From the NCBI RefSeq assembly GCF_949987535.1, contig NC_080073.1:94217344-94281343 (forward strand): a stretch of DNA of 64,000 nt, given 5' to 3'. Position 1 is the first letter of the stretch. The number at the start of each line of letters is the position of its first letter. The position numbers and the translations under genes were made by a program. The notes below the pieces were generated by a model. It had not been told where the DNA came from. It saw only the letters and a list, made by a program, of their open reading frames with translations, and did no database searches. This document shows, one piece after another, positions 32,825-43,605 of this stretch. Source of the DNA: Balaenoptera acutorostrata. Its lineage: Eukaryota > Chordata > Mammalia > Artiodactyla > Balaenopteridae.

Positions 32825-32945
32825 TCTTCTCTCTCTTATAGCCTAGTGACTGTAAGTTCCAAGAGAATTGGGCTCCATCTATATGCATCTTCTATGCAGA
32901 AGGGGGCCTTGAAGGTCCTACTAAATGCTAGTGAACTAAATGAAC
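32825..32945 (+). mobile_element. L2 3' tail
   Basis: 'ctagtgactgtaagttccaagagaattgggctccatctatatgcatcttctatgcag' and 'aatgctagtgaactaaatgaa' follow the order of an L2 3' end. Confidence 0.5.
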
Positions 32946-33020
32946 CAGACGAACAGAGAGAAGTCCAAGGTCACATAGCTGGTGGCAACCAGAACTCAGG
33001 TTTTCCAATTCCTTGGGTTT
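32946..33020 (-). mobile_element. MIR fragment, minus strand
   Basis: 'gagagaagtccaaggtcacatagctggtggcaaccagaactcagg' is the MIR core reversed. Confidence 0.6.
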
Positions 33021-33773
33021 TCTGAATTACAAAAGCAAAAGTATATAATATCGGCTTTAAAATAGTTCTATGTATTTTATCATATTTTCCCTCAAAGCAT
33101 ATAAAAGGATTTTTCAGATAATTTCTCCTTTACCATTCTCATTCCAGTGTGAAGAGAAATTGTTATAGAAAAACACAACACTTCGTAAAGGACTCACTGA
33201 GGTGAAAAAACACTGAAGTCCCCTCATCACACAGCTAGTTTCCTACACTCCTCTCATTTGCTTTTCAGACCCATAGTTACATTTCCCTGTTCCCACTCCA
33301 AAGCAAAGAAAATGCTGCTAGCTTTGTCAACAGCAAATAAAACACGGGTAACTGCTTTGCAGTCAGTTCATGTATTCATCTCTCAGCGTCTATTATGAAT
33401 CTATTATGAATCAAGCTATACTTGGCATATCTGTGAAAGAGCGTGTGAAGCTTTCTTGCAGAACAAAAAACAATAACACTCATATTCATGGATTGTGATA
33501 TTCTGGGAGAGCCATATGTGACTAGTGTGTCTTCAAAATATTTTATTCTGTTGATACATAAAAGGTTTGAAAATGTTGTTTTCTCGGCCTCTGATGTTCA
33601 GGGAGGCTAAAGAGCTGGCAGCCTGGGGTTTTTTCTTATTCAGATGCAAAGGTTATATCGAAAACACCCTTCTGACCTAACAAGTTAATCGTGTCTTCAA
33701 GAGTGAAAACGGGTGCCCTGCTTTTTTAGTGTGTTACTAAATTATACACCAAACAGAGCTTTGCCAGTGCCCG
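33021..33773. other. Repeat-poor sequence
   Basis: Nothing assigned. A short direct repeat TCTATTATGAA occurs twice at about 33388-33410. Confidence 0.5.
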
Positions 33774-33788
33774 GTTAGTGAATGTTTT

Positions 33789-34284
33789 TTGTTTGTTTTT
33801 ATTGAAGTATAGTTGATTTACAATGTTATATTAGTTTTAGGTGTACGACATAGTGATTCAATATTTTTATAGACTATACTCAATTAAAAGTTATTACAAA
33901 ATATTGGCTCTATTCCCTGTGCTGTACATTACATCCTTGTGTCTTCTTTATTTTATACCCAGTAGTTTGTACCTCTTAATCCCCTTTCCCTATGTTGCCC
34001 CACCCCATCCCTCTCCCCATTAGTGTTTACAAATTAGTAACTAATTTGTTCTCCAGATCTATGGGTCCACTTCTGTTTTATTACATTCACTCCTTTTTTT
34101 TTTTTTTTTTTTTTAGATTCCACATATAAGTGAAAACATATAGTATTTGTCTTTCTCTGTCTGACTTACTTCACTAAGCTTAAAACTCAGCAGGTCCATC
34201 CATGTTGTTGCAGATGGCAACATTTCATCCTTTCGTATGGCCAAGTAATATTCCTTTGTATATATACCACATCTTCGTCCATTA
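33789..34284 (-). mobile_element. L1 3' end with target-site duplication
   Basis: Minus-strand, 5'-truncated L1 of about 496 bp, from 3' UTR ('attgaagtatagttgatttacaatg' region) to the end of ORF2 ('atggccaagtaatattcc' region). It contains a T run at 34096-34114. Flanks are GTTAGTGAATGTTTT (33774-33788) and GTTAGTGAATATTTT (34285-34299), 14 of 15 bases equal. Confidence 0.9.
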
Positions 34285-34299
34285 GTTAGTGAATATTTT

Positions 34300-35118
34300 G
34301 AAAGGCACCGTGGAATTGAATAGGGTTCTCCTGCCTCTGAACTAGGTCTAGCATATCAACATGAGGACATCTTGTGTCATAGGAAGAAAGAAAATATATA
34401 GTTATATTTTATTTATTAATACCTCATCTAGTTACAGAAGGGATTTAAAGCAGCTTCCATAGAGACTTATAGTATAAGAAGAAGACAAATAAAACAGAAG
34501 AAATGAGTGAGAAAAGTGAAGCCAGAGGAGAATGAGGGCAGTGTATAAAGTTTATATAAAATTTAAGATGCAAAGACTTAAGTCAATGCTAGAGTAGTTC
34601 ACCTAAGAAATATGCATAACTATGTGTTACTTTTGGAGAACTAAACATACACAAATCCAGACTTTTAAGCCAGAGAACTTAGACTAATTTTTACATTTCA
34701 GAAGTATTTTTTATTTTGCAAAACAATTCAGCACTATATTCCTTTAAATAATGAGGCATTTGCATTTAAAATACATTCATGTTGTTGCAGACAAAACTTC
34801 AATGTATCTATATATGGCGTTTTAAATCTTTTCTGCTAAGACAGGCATAAATAAATCATACCTTATTGTATAGGATGTGAGTGCACAACAACCTTTATAG
34901 GGTACAGTATTGACAACTACCTTGGAAATATTTAATCAAAAGTATGAATGAAGAGGCATGAAACCAGTTGGACAACAGCAAAGACATAGGTCTTTCCAGT
35001 TAAGCCAGGATTCCACTTCAAAGGTCTATGCTGCCTTGCTAGGGAGGGAATCATACATCTATAAGTTCTCATCCTAGCTCCTTCCTCTTCATCCTCTAAA
35101 AAATGCTTACTGTGATAT
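34300..35118. other. AT-rich single-copy sequence
   Basis: Nothing recognised. Confidence 0.5.
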
Positions 35119-35216
35119 TTGCCAGATTGTAACCTCCTTGAGAACAGGCTTATTTCATCTGTTGGCACTCAGGTCAGCACCTCAAATACAGTAGGCACCC
35201 AAAATATTTCCCGAAT
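35119..35216 (+). mobile_element. L2 3' tail
   Basis: 'cagattgtaacctccttgagaacaggcttatttcatctgttgg', 'tcagcacctcaaatacagtaggcacccaaaatatt' is a clear L2 3' end. Confidence 0.7.
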
Positions 35217-35502
35217 TTTGCAAGGAGAATAGAGGGAAAAATATTCCCTATTGATTTCTGAATCCATAGTTCTTACAGGTCAAAATAAGATTCAGATTCC
35301 TTCATGCATTTTAACCCAGCAGTAAATTCATTTCAGGGTCCCACTATGATGCTGCAGGACTGAGAACCTGGGCAGCTCAGCAGTGACTTATAAGAGCGGG
35401 GTTACCTTGACAGCAGGGAAATGGGCCAAGAGGAAGAGGCAGTTGCTGGGTCTGAAAGAAGAGACACAATTGGTCCTGAAATCAAAAAGATATGAGAGTC
35501 AG

Positions 35503-35860
35503 GGCTTCCTTCCCTGGTGGTGCAGTGGTTAAGAATCCATCTACAAGTGCAGAGGACATGGGTTCGAGCCCTGGTCCGGGAAGATCCCACATGCTGCGGA
35601 GCAGCTAAGCCCGTGAGCTACAACTACTGAGCCTGTGCTTTACAGCCTGCAAGCCACAACTACTGAGCCCATGTGCCAAAACTACTGAAGCCCGCACACC
35701 TAGAGCCTGTGCTCCACAACAAGAGAAGCCACCGCAATGAGAAGCCCGCACACCGCAACGAACAGTAGCCCCCGCTCGCCACAACTAGAGAAAGCCCACG
35801 CGCAGCAATGAAGACCCAATGCAGCCAAAAATAAATAAATAAATTTATTTTTTAAAAAAA
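35503..35860 (+). mobile_element. CHR-type tRNA-derived SINE, longer form
   Basis: Head 'ggcttccttccctggtggtgcagtgg', B box GGTTCGAGCCC at about 35562-35572, tail ATAAATAAATAAATTTATT. It is about 60 bases longer than the 27958 copy because the 'caactactgagcc' unit is present in several imperfect copies at 35618-35690. Flanks are GATATGAGAGTCAG (35489-35502) and GATATGAGGGTCAG (35861-35874). Confidence 0.92.
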
Positions 35861-36185
35861 GATATGAGGGTCAGATACCCACGATAAACCATAGTCACCA
35901 CAATGGATGGTCTCAAGGCAAACAGGAGGAGCTGCCCTTTGACCTTTCCATATTTATATCTCAAGAAGCAATACTCTGTGGATTTTTTTCCCCTTCAAGA
36001 TTGCCTTTGACATTCATTCCAGTTATAAATGTCACAGTTGTTGCCAAAGAGTGATTAAGCAACCCCATACTCATACTCAGAAGTTCCCAGGATAGCACTG
36101 GATACTAAAACCTCCTAAGGGCAGTCTTGCTATATATTCTCTTTCTGCTATTTTCCACCATCTTATTTGCCAGTCATTTCTTTGG

Positions 36186-36186
<1 letters not shown>

Positions 36187-36250
<64 letters not shown>
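36187..36250. repeat. (TG)32 microsatellite
   Basis: Thirty-two uninterrupted TG units. It can adopt Z-DNA in principle and is expected to vary in length. Open frames across it on either strand are repeat artefacts. Confidence 0.97.
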
Positions 36251-36253
<3 letters not shown>

Positions 36254-37093
36254 GGAAAGATAACGCATTTCAACTAAAAGAAAGCTTCCTTTTTGAGTTT
36301 TTACAATGTCAAAATGAATTCTGAATTTGAGAGTTATATCTTTAAGAATGCTCTGGGCTATTCTTCAAAGGTAGTTCTTCTAATTTATTGAAAATAATGT
36401 GGTCAAGTTAAAAGAAAAGTACTAAAGTTTTGCTTTTAAAATAACCGGTGTGGTATTGATCCACTGCTTAGTTTTCCCATAAAATTGTGGAACAGCTAAA
36501 TTCAAAAAAATTCTGTGCCTTTAAATTTTTTTCTGCTTAGAGTTTGTTTTTTTGTAAATTATTTTTGCATTTATTGTTGGATAATGATGTACTACAGAAA
36601 TATATAAAACACAAGCTGTCTCTTATTTTGTTTGGTGCTGAAATGCTCAATTAAAAACAGGTTATGTTGCATGCCCTTGGCATCCTGAGCTGATATTGTA
36701 TTGTTCAGAATAGTACATGTCACCCTAAATAATTTCACATGCATCTGTTTTATTAGTAGGTGCTAATTAAACATGCATCTTGTGCCGTGACTTCACATGA
36801 GAACATTTTGCAGTTTCCTGTATTATTTATGTAACACGTTGGGATCTATAGGTCACATATCCTACTATAAACTTTTCCTCTTAAAATTGTTAATGGAAAG
36901 TGAAGTCCTTCTCTAATAGGGTTTTTTCCAGACATACTCGGAAAAATATTCCCGTGAAAATTTTAAAACAAACAAAAAATGTATTACTAGTATACACTGG
37001 GTTACTATTTCCCAGATTTAGAAGCTACCACAAATGCTCATTTTTAGAGAGTAGTGCCCTCTTTTAATTGGAGGTCCACACACTGCCCCGGGA
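36251..37093. other. Repeat-free AT-rich block, candidate conserved non-coding DNA
   Basis: About 840 bases without recognisable repeats, framed by a microsatellite and an L1. It contains homeodomain-like sites such as CTAATTAAAC (about 36763) and several TAATTT/AAATTA words. This is only a candidate, based on lack of repeats and motif content. Confidence 0.3.
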
Positions 37094-37114
37094 AATCCAT
37101 CTAGTCCTATTCTT

Positions 37115-37607
37115 TTTTTTAAACTTATTTTATTGAAGTATAGTTGATTTTCAATGTTGTGTTAATTTCTGCCATACAGCAAAGTGATTCAGTTATACAT
37201 ATATATACATTGTTTTTCATATTCTTTTCCATTATGTTTTATCACAGGGTATTGAATGTAGTTCCCTGTGCTATACAGTAGGACCTTGTTGTTTATCCAT
37301 CCTATATGTAACAGTTTGCATCTGTTAAGCCCAAACTCCCATCCATCCTTCCCCCACCTCTCCTCCCCCGTGGCAACCACAAGTCTGTTCTCTATGTCTG
37401 TAGATAAATTCATTTGTGTCATATTTTAGATTCCACATATAAGTGATATCATATGGTCTTTGTCCTCTTTCTGACTTACTTCACTTAGTATGATAATCTC
37501 TAGGTCCATCGATGTTGCTGCAAATGGCATTCCTTCATTCTTTTTTTACAGCTGAGTAGTATTCCATTGTATATATGTGCCACATCTTCTTTTTCCATTC
37601 ATCTGTC
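37115..37607 (-). mobile_element. L1 3' end with 21-bp target-site duplication
   Basis: Minus-strand, 5'-truncated L1 of 493 bp: T run, 3' UTR ('gaagtatagttgattttcaatgttg') and end of ORF2. The flanking duplications are 37094-37114 and 37608-37628; they differ at two of 21 positions and both end with CTATTCTT. Confidence 0.92.
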
Positions 37608-37628
37608 AATACATCTAGTTCTATTCTT

Positions 37629-39589
37629 GAGGCCAAAATATCCATGCAGATTATAGTCAATATGAAGATAGCTGATGGTGAGTTTCTCTGGGAGCTGAGA
37701 GCTGTGGCCTTGTCCCAGGGCTCTGCATGGCCCAATAGATCACACGCACTCACCCAGTCTGGTCGGCACAGGACTGCTTTCTCTGTTCCTATGCCTCTTC
37801 TCCAAATACATCTCAAAAACTCAAATCTATAACCTATAAGTGTTTCAGAAATGGCCACCTCCCTTTCTTTCTCCACTTTTCATGCAGTGTTATACCACCG
37901 TTGTGGTCCATCATTCAAGTAAATCATCCTAGAGCTATTTGTATGTAGGTAGTTTCGTAACTTTAGGCAAAGCCCTCGACCACTCTATATCTTGCTTTCT
38001 TTTCTGAAAAGAAAATAGGTGAATATTTCTTAGAACACTATGTCCATGAAATGAAAAATAGTCTCAGTGAAATAAGCTTGTGACCCTCTCGATTCATAAT
38101 GCATATTAGTATACGAAAGTGTCTAAGAAGTTCTACAGCGAAGAAACTGGTTTAGCTTTGCTTAACTTGATGTCCCTCAAATTATATGATCTCAGAACCT
38201 TCCTCCTGGTGACATGCTGCTATCATTCAGAACCAGCAGGAAATCATTTTGAGATGCTACGCTAGACAATCTTTAAAAGACTGTTCTAATTGTAATGGGC
38301 ACTCTATAACTCCTTTCTGCCATTCTACTCTTCCTCTCACAAAGGATTTAATGCTTAGATCTCAGCACAGTTAATCTAACTAAATGACTATATATAGTCA
38401 ATAGTAAAAAAAAAAAAATTTTTTTTTTAATTGCTTGAGCTTGGATCTGGGAATTGGATCTGCCCACCAGTCATATAGTTCATGGCATTTAACACACACA
38501 GCAGAGTACAGTACGCTAAATCCTTTCAAGAGTGACTAATACTCTACTGTGATAGGACAGACGCTTGGGGTTTTAGCCAAATCTTGTAAATTTAGCAAAG
38601 AATATCAGAGCAACTCCTTCTGTTACCCTAAATGTCAGGGACTCTTACATTTTCATGAAGAACATGCAGGTCTTGGTTTTTAAAGGTCTTACATGAGCAT
38701 TTTCATTGAATATAATAAAATTTGTCTACATTGAGAAGATGAATGCTCTAGTTAGACGTATGTGAAAAATTGACCTGGAAGTTGCAGCAGGCATTTGATA
38801 TTCCCGGGGTGTTGATTAGATCAAATCTCAGCACTCTGAGAGCTTAGCATGTTTCAGGACCAATAAAACCACTTTTCCCCACAACCAACTTTTAAATATA
38901 ATATATCACATATTTTCTTGCTCTACTATCTGGAATTGAGCTAAGTAAACTATGAGCTAGTGGAGACCCCAAAAGCACATTAAATATGAAGATTAGCCCT
39001 TATGTTTTGCCCCATATACTTCACTTCACCAGCATAATCTTACCTCCTCTCCTAAGTAATCACTCCCTATTTCTGAGTCTAGCCTATACAATTGTTGCCA
39101 TAGTAGTTTTATTCCACCACAAAGTCCATAGGACTGTCCGTGGAAGGCAAATTTAGCCTTGAGGTGTCCTATTTGTCCAGTATCTTATGTTTACATGATT
39201 GCTGACACCCTGATTCACCTAGTTCCTGTTTATTTGCTGAGTTTTATTCTCTTGCCTTTGTTTTGATTTCTATGTTGTGCTCCTGACAGCTCAGCTGTTT
39301 TCAGAGAAATGACCTCTATGTTAACCTTTCCATTATTGTTTCTACCTTGCCTTGGTTCACCTAGACTTTGCTTTCCAACCTGAATCCAGCTACAATCACA
39401 GCACAATATTATATTAACAGGTCCATTTAGGTGTGCTGGAGCATAGAGGAATAACAAAGAATGTTGAGTACACACAAACTAAGGATGTAGAAGTTGGGCT
39501 GAGTCGTTTTGCAGTTAAATGGCTACATTTGAGTAACACTTGTATCAAACACTCAGGAATAGTTTCATGGACTTGATTTCTGTATGAAC
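37629..39589. other. Repeat-poor sequence
   Basis: No supported gene. An A13T10 block lies at 38406-38428. A weak MIR-like stretch may exist near 37965-38060 but is not convincing. Confidence 0.45.
38406..38428. repeat. A13T10 block
   Basis: Thirteen A followed directly by ten T: a perfect 10-bp AT palindrome with no loop, flanked by TAGT and AATTGC. Confidence 0.9.
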
Positions 39590-39850
39590 TCCAGCCACCA
39601 TGGATGGCTCAACTCAAATCTCATCTTGGAGAAGCTATCCCTGATTGCCTGAGCCCAAAGAGTCTCTTTTTCTGAATTTATATAGCTCTGATTGTCTGTA
39701 CCAAGTGCCAGAAATTTACCATTGTCTGGCATTGAATTCCTTGATTATCTTGTTGGCTCTGTTTTTACACAGGGATAGTCTTCCTAACTAGATGAGGACT
39801 GTGTCTAACAAATTTTTATATCCCCCACAGTATGTCAGAACATAAAGTAA
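39590..39850 (+). mobile_element. L2 3' region
   Basis: 'ctcatcttggagaagctatccctgattgcctgagcccaaagag', 'taccattgtctggcattgaattccttga', 'agatgaggactgtgtctaacaaatttttatatcccccacagta' in this order is a good L2 3' end. Confidence 0.75.
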
Positions 39851-40389
39851 CAAGGAGATAGTCTCATAGATTCCATCAATTAGACAATGTGATATGGGGC
39901 AATGAGTTATCTATTGGAGTGAACTGGAAATTGAGACAGAACATGACTATTGAGTGGGATTGATGGAAAGGGAAGAAGAAGGTGTTTGGAGGCAGGGTGA
40001 GGAAGATAAACAAGGGAAGTTCAACTTGCCGTTCTGAGAGCTTGGTTTAAACTAAACACTACCATTTCCTTTGTCCCACAAGGTTTTCAGAATCACCTTC
40101 CTCGTTACATGATTACCTACACTAGGCAAATGAGACAAGAGTCTTCCAAGAATTCCTAATGCCCCGATAAAACAGCCACAACAAAGATCCCAGGAATTAA
40201 GATTGAGAGCCCCTCCTTATAAGCCTCTTCACCCCTCTGTCAGCTCATAATAATGCTCAACTAAAGTGAGAAGAAAGCTCTGCCAGAAAATTCCTTCCTC
40301 CCTCCGCCAACTCAACGCGAGCCTCAACAGCCTCTGGGAAACTGAGATTCATATTCCAAAGAGCATGGCACCCGGCTTAGAATGGTTGT
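39851..40389. other. Single-copy sequence, nothing recognised
   Basis: No supported feature. Confidence 0.5.
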
Positions 40390-40910
40390 AACTCTTCTCA
40401 TGATCACAAACAGTAATTGTGCTTCTCCTTTGAAATCATTTATGCCTAGGAGGGATCAGTTTGCCCTCTTTGCATATTCATAGCTTTTTGTTAATTTATT
40501 ATATGTAGCTATCTTTACCAGTTTAAAAAATCATTTTCAGAAGGGTAAGCAGTGGCTTCTTAATGGTGATATTTGATTAACCCCAATAAATGATTCAGCA
40601 GATGGTTCGCTTTTAAAGATGTAATTGTAAATGTGGGAGTGAGTTTTCTTTCCACGATAAATGCAGTGGTGCCCAGGTGACTTCGTAAGCCAAACTACTC
40701 CGGAACACTTAGGCTCAGCCTTCACTTTCGGAATCTGACTGTAGACTAATAAAGAACACATCATCTTACTTTTAGACTGATAGCTGTAAGTTGTCTAATT
40801 GCAAATGAGTAGCTGCAAATGTCCAGTTCCTCAGAGGCTGAGACAATTTCCTTTCATCTGTAATTATAAACAAGGGCAAATGAATGTCCATCCAGTACAA
40901 TTTTAAAACA
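40390..40910. other. Repeat-free block, candidate conserved non-coding DNA
   Basis: About 520 bases free of recognised repeats, with E-box-like CAGGTG (about 40675), octamer-like TGCATATTCAT (about 40471) and several TAATTG/GTAATTGT words. Content resembles developmental enhancers, but this cannot be tested from one genome. Confidence 0.3.
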
Positions 40911-41129
40911 GAGTCCAGAAAAAGAATTGGTAGCATGATGAACTCTATCTTGAAAACATATCAGAAAGGTAGGCCTACAAGTGGATCCATGGGGAGATCC
41001 ATAAGGTTTTATAGTTACCTACAGCTACAGAAATTATAGAAATCCGGACGAGAGGATGCCAGGGAAATAAGAAACATTTATTTCTGTTAACCATTGATCT
41101 GCTGTGTTCTTACATCCACCTTTGCATGA

Positions 41130-41310
41130 TACAGTCCACTGGAATCAGAAGACCAGTGTTGTATGCCTGGCTCTGCCTTAGGCTTGCTGTATGGAAATTT
41201 TACATCATCTATGAGTTCTAGGTCCTCTTCTGAAAAATGAGTGTGTTCACTGTCCTCCCAAGAGGGTAGTCATGAAGATAACATGTGATAATCTTGGAAC
41301 TGGCTCGGTG
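41130..41310 (+). mobile_element. MIR SINE
   Basis: 'ggaatcagaagaccagtg', 'gtatgcctggctctgccttaggcttgctgtatgg', 'ggtcctcttctgaaaaatgag' and 'gggtagtcatgaagataacatg' follow MIR order. Confidence 0.75.
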
Positions 41311-41572
41311 TCCTTAAGAGTTCTCTGCCCGCCTTTGACAAGTCAAGTCCAGTGGAGACTTCCCCAGAGCCTCGCTCCCTCTATCCACAGAGGTTGTGGT
41401 AGATTTTTGTCCATCTCTCCATTCCACTAGCTGTGTGTCACCCAACCCCAGCTACAGACTTTTCTTCTTAGGCGTCATTGCCACTCTTTTCAACACAATC
41501 TTTTCCAAAGTACTTTGGAACTTCCCAAGATGGCCTTCATCCAAAATGCAGTGTTCAGCCCCCCCTCTTTTT

Positions 41573-41817
41573 GTAATAAATTTATTTATTTTTTATATTT
41601 GGCTGTGTTGGGTCTTCGTTGCTGCGCCCGGGCTTTCTGTAGTTGCGGCGAGCAGGCTCAGTAGTTGTGGCTCGTGGGCTCTAGAGCGCAGGCTCAGTAG
41701 TTGCGGCGCACGGGCTTAGTTGCTCCGCGGCATGGGGGATCTTCCCGGACCAGGGCTCGAACCCGTGTCCCCTGCATTGGCAGGCGGATTCTTAACCACT
41801 GCACCACCAGGGAAGCC
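41573..41817 (-). mobile_element. CHR-type tRNA-derived SINE, minus strand
   Basis: T/AATAAAT-rich tail at left, body with 'ggctgtgttgggtcttcgttgctgcg', B box as GGGCTCGAACC at about 41753-41763, and SINE start 'ccaccagggaagccc' at right. It is shorter than other copies because part of the body between the tail and the 'cagtagttgtggctc' segment is missing. Flanks GTTCAGCCCC and AGTCAGCCCC suggest a target-site duplication. Confidence 0.9.
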
Positions 41818-41819
41818 CA

Positions 41820-42935
41820 GTCAGCCCCTTTTTGATCCATACCCAGGAGCCCTAAACAAGACCAGTTCAACATGGCTCAACCCCTTCTCCTAAAACTCTG
41901 CCTGGGCCAAAGCCTCAGGCTTCAGCTTGCCTGGAAGGGATTTAAGACAAGAAGATACGTGGAGGTGCTCTAAACTGTATAATAATTCTATTGTATTCTA
42001 TTGTAAAGTAGCCACTGCAAAGGTCGTTTTAGTGAATTATCCATCGGGTCTTTAAATTTCCTTCAGGGCTTGTGCAGTAGTAGTGTATTTACTGAACATT
42101 CTGAGGCAATCCATTCCATCTCTGGATAGCTTTGACGGCTGAACTGGAATCTGGGTCCATGTCACTCTTCTCAGTGTGGTCCAAGTGCTACTCATCAATG
42201 CCACATAGAAGTCTAATCACCCTTCCACATCATAATTATATATATATACACACACACATATGTATATATTTAATTTTCTTTTTGGCCAAAAAATCTGATT
42301 TTATCTATCTGGTTTTTTTTTCTGTTGTTTCTTATAGATATATTGCCAAATCCTTCATTGCCCTGTTTTCTTCTCTCTAAACATCTCCCGTGTTATTTGT
42401 AATAACTCGTAATAATGACTATAATATTCGCTAATGTTTTGCCAACCCCTTGACAAGATTATTGTGAGTGATTTTGTGACTTTCTTGATGAAGGTCCAAA
42501 TAAAGACTAAGAATGCAGGTCCAGGTCTAGCTGATTTCCTTATCTGCAAGCCTGATACACTGCCTGTGAAAGAAATGAATTTTGTTTGACAGGATTTGTT
42601 CTTAGTGAATCAGTGCTAGTTCCTCTTGGTCACTGCTTCTTCTCATAAATAATCCATTCTAGCATCTTAACCAGAAGTCACTTTCATTCTCTTTCTGGAA
42701 ATCAGAATGACATCTCAGTTTTTGAACCTTCCTTTTTCTCTATATTTCCTCACCGGTGAATGACAATGATTCAGCAATCTCTTTAACAACATTTCTCATT
42801 TTATCTTTTCATAAGAGATGAAGGGAGGAAAACCATTTCGGTCGAAGAATAAAGGCATCTAACTCTGTGTGTCTGGTGTGGACAGCCCTTTCTGTATAAA
42901 CCTGCTATTTCTGAGGTCCCAGAATTCTCTCTCTC
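41820..42935. other. Unassigned sequence with short (TA)(CA) tract
   Basis: A TATATA/CACACA tract lies at 42238-42268. No gene or repeat family supported elsewhere. Confidence 0.45.
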
Positions 42936-43039
42936 TCTTTTTTTTAATTGAATGAAATATCTTTAAATTCTGTTGTGCTTTACAATTTTCAAAAGTTTCA
43001 CACACATGATTTCATGTAATCCCATAGTAACCCTTTTTT

Positions 43040-43605
43040 TCATTCCCTACCCATGCATTGTCCCTCCCCCTTCCCCTCTCCCCACTGGTAACAACTAGTT
43101 TTTTCTTATCTGTGAATCTGCTTCTTTTTTGTTTTATTCACTAGTTTGTTGTATTTTTTAGATTCCACATATAAGTAATATCATACAGTGTTTGTCTTTC
43201 TCTGTCTGACTTATTTCACTTAGCATAATGCCCTTCAAATCTGTCCAAGTTGCTGCAAATGGCAAAATTTCATTCTTTTTTATGGCTGAGTAATATTCCA
43301 TTGTATATATGTTCCACATCTTCTTTATCTATGCATCTGTTGATGGACACTTAAGTCATTTTCATTCCTTGGCAATTGTAAATAATGCTGTTATAAACAC
43401 TGGGGTGCATGTGTCTTTTTAAATTAGTGCTTTTGTTTTTTTCGGATGTATACTCAGGACTGGAATTGCTGGGTCATATGTTAGTTCTAATTTTCGTTTT
43501 TTGAGAAACCTCTGTACTGTCCTCCATAGTGGCTGCACCAATTTCCATTCCCACCAACAGTGTAGGAGGGTTCCCTTTTCTCTGCATCCTCCTGTGTTTT
43601 AAAAC
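43040..43605 (-). mobile_element. L1 3' end, minus strand
   Basis: From 'catgcattgtccctcccccttcccctctccccactggtaac' (3' UTR reversed) through 'ttttttatggctgagtaatattcc' and 'gactggaattgctgggtcatatg' to 'caccaatttccattcccaccaacagtgtagga', the end region of ORF2 reversed. No clear target-site duplication was found. The left 100 bases (42940-43040) may be another old fragment. Confidence 0.85.

Noticed and set aside
36077..36324. His-Thr and Cys-Val repeat frames
   Set aside because: Artefacts of the (TG)32 microsatellite.
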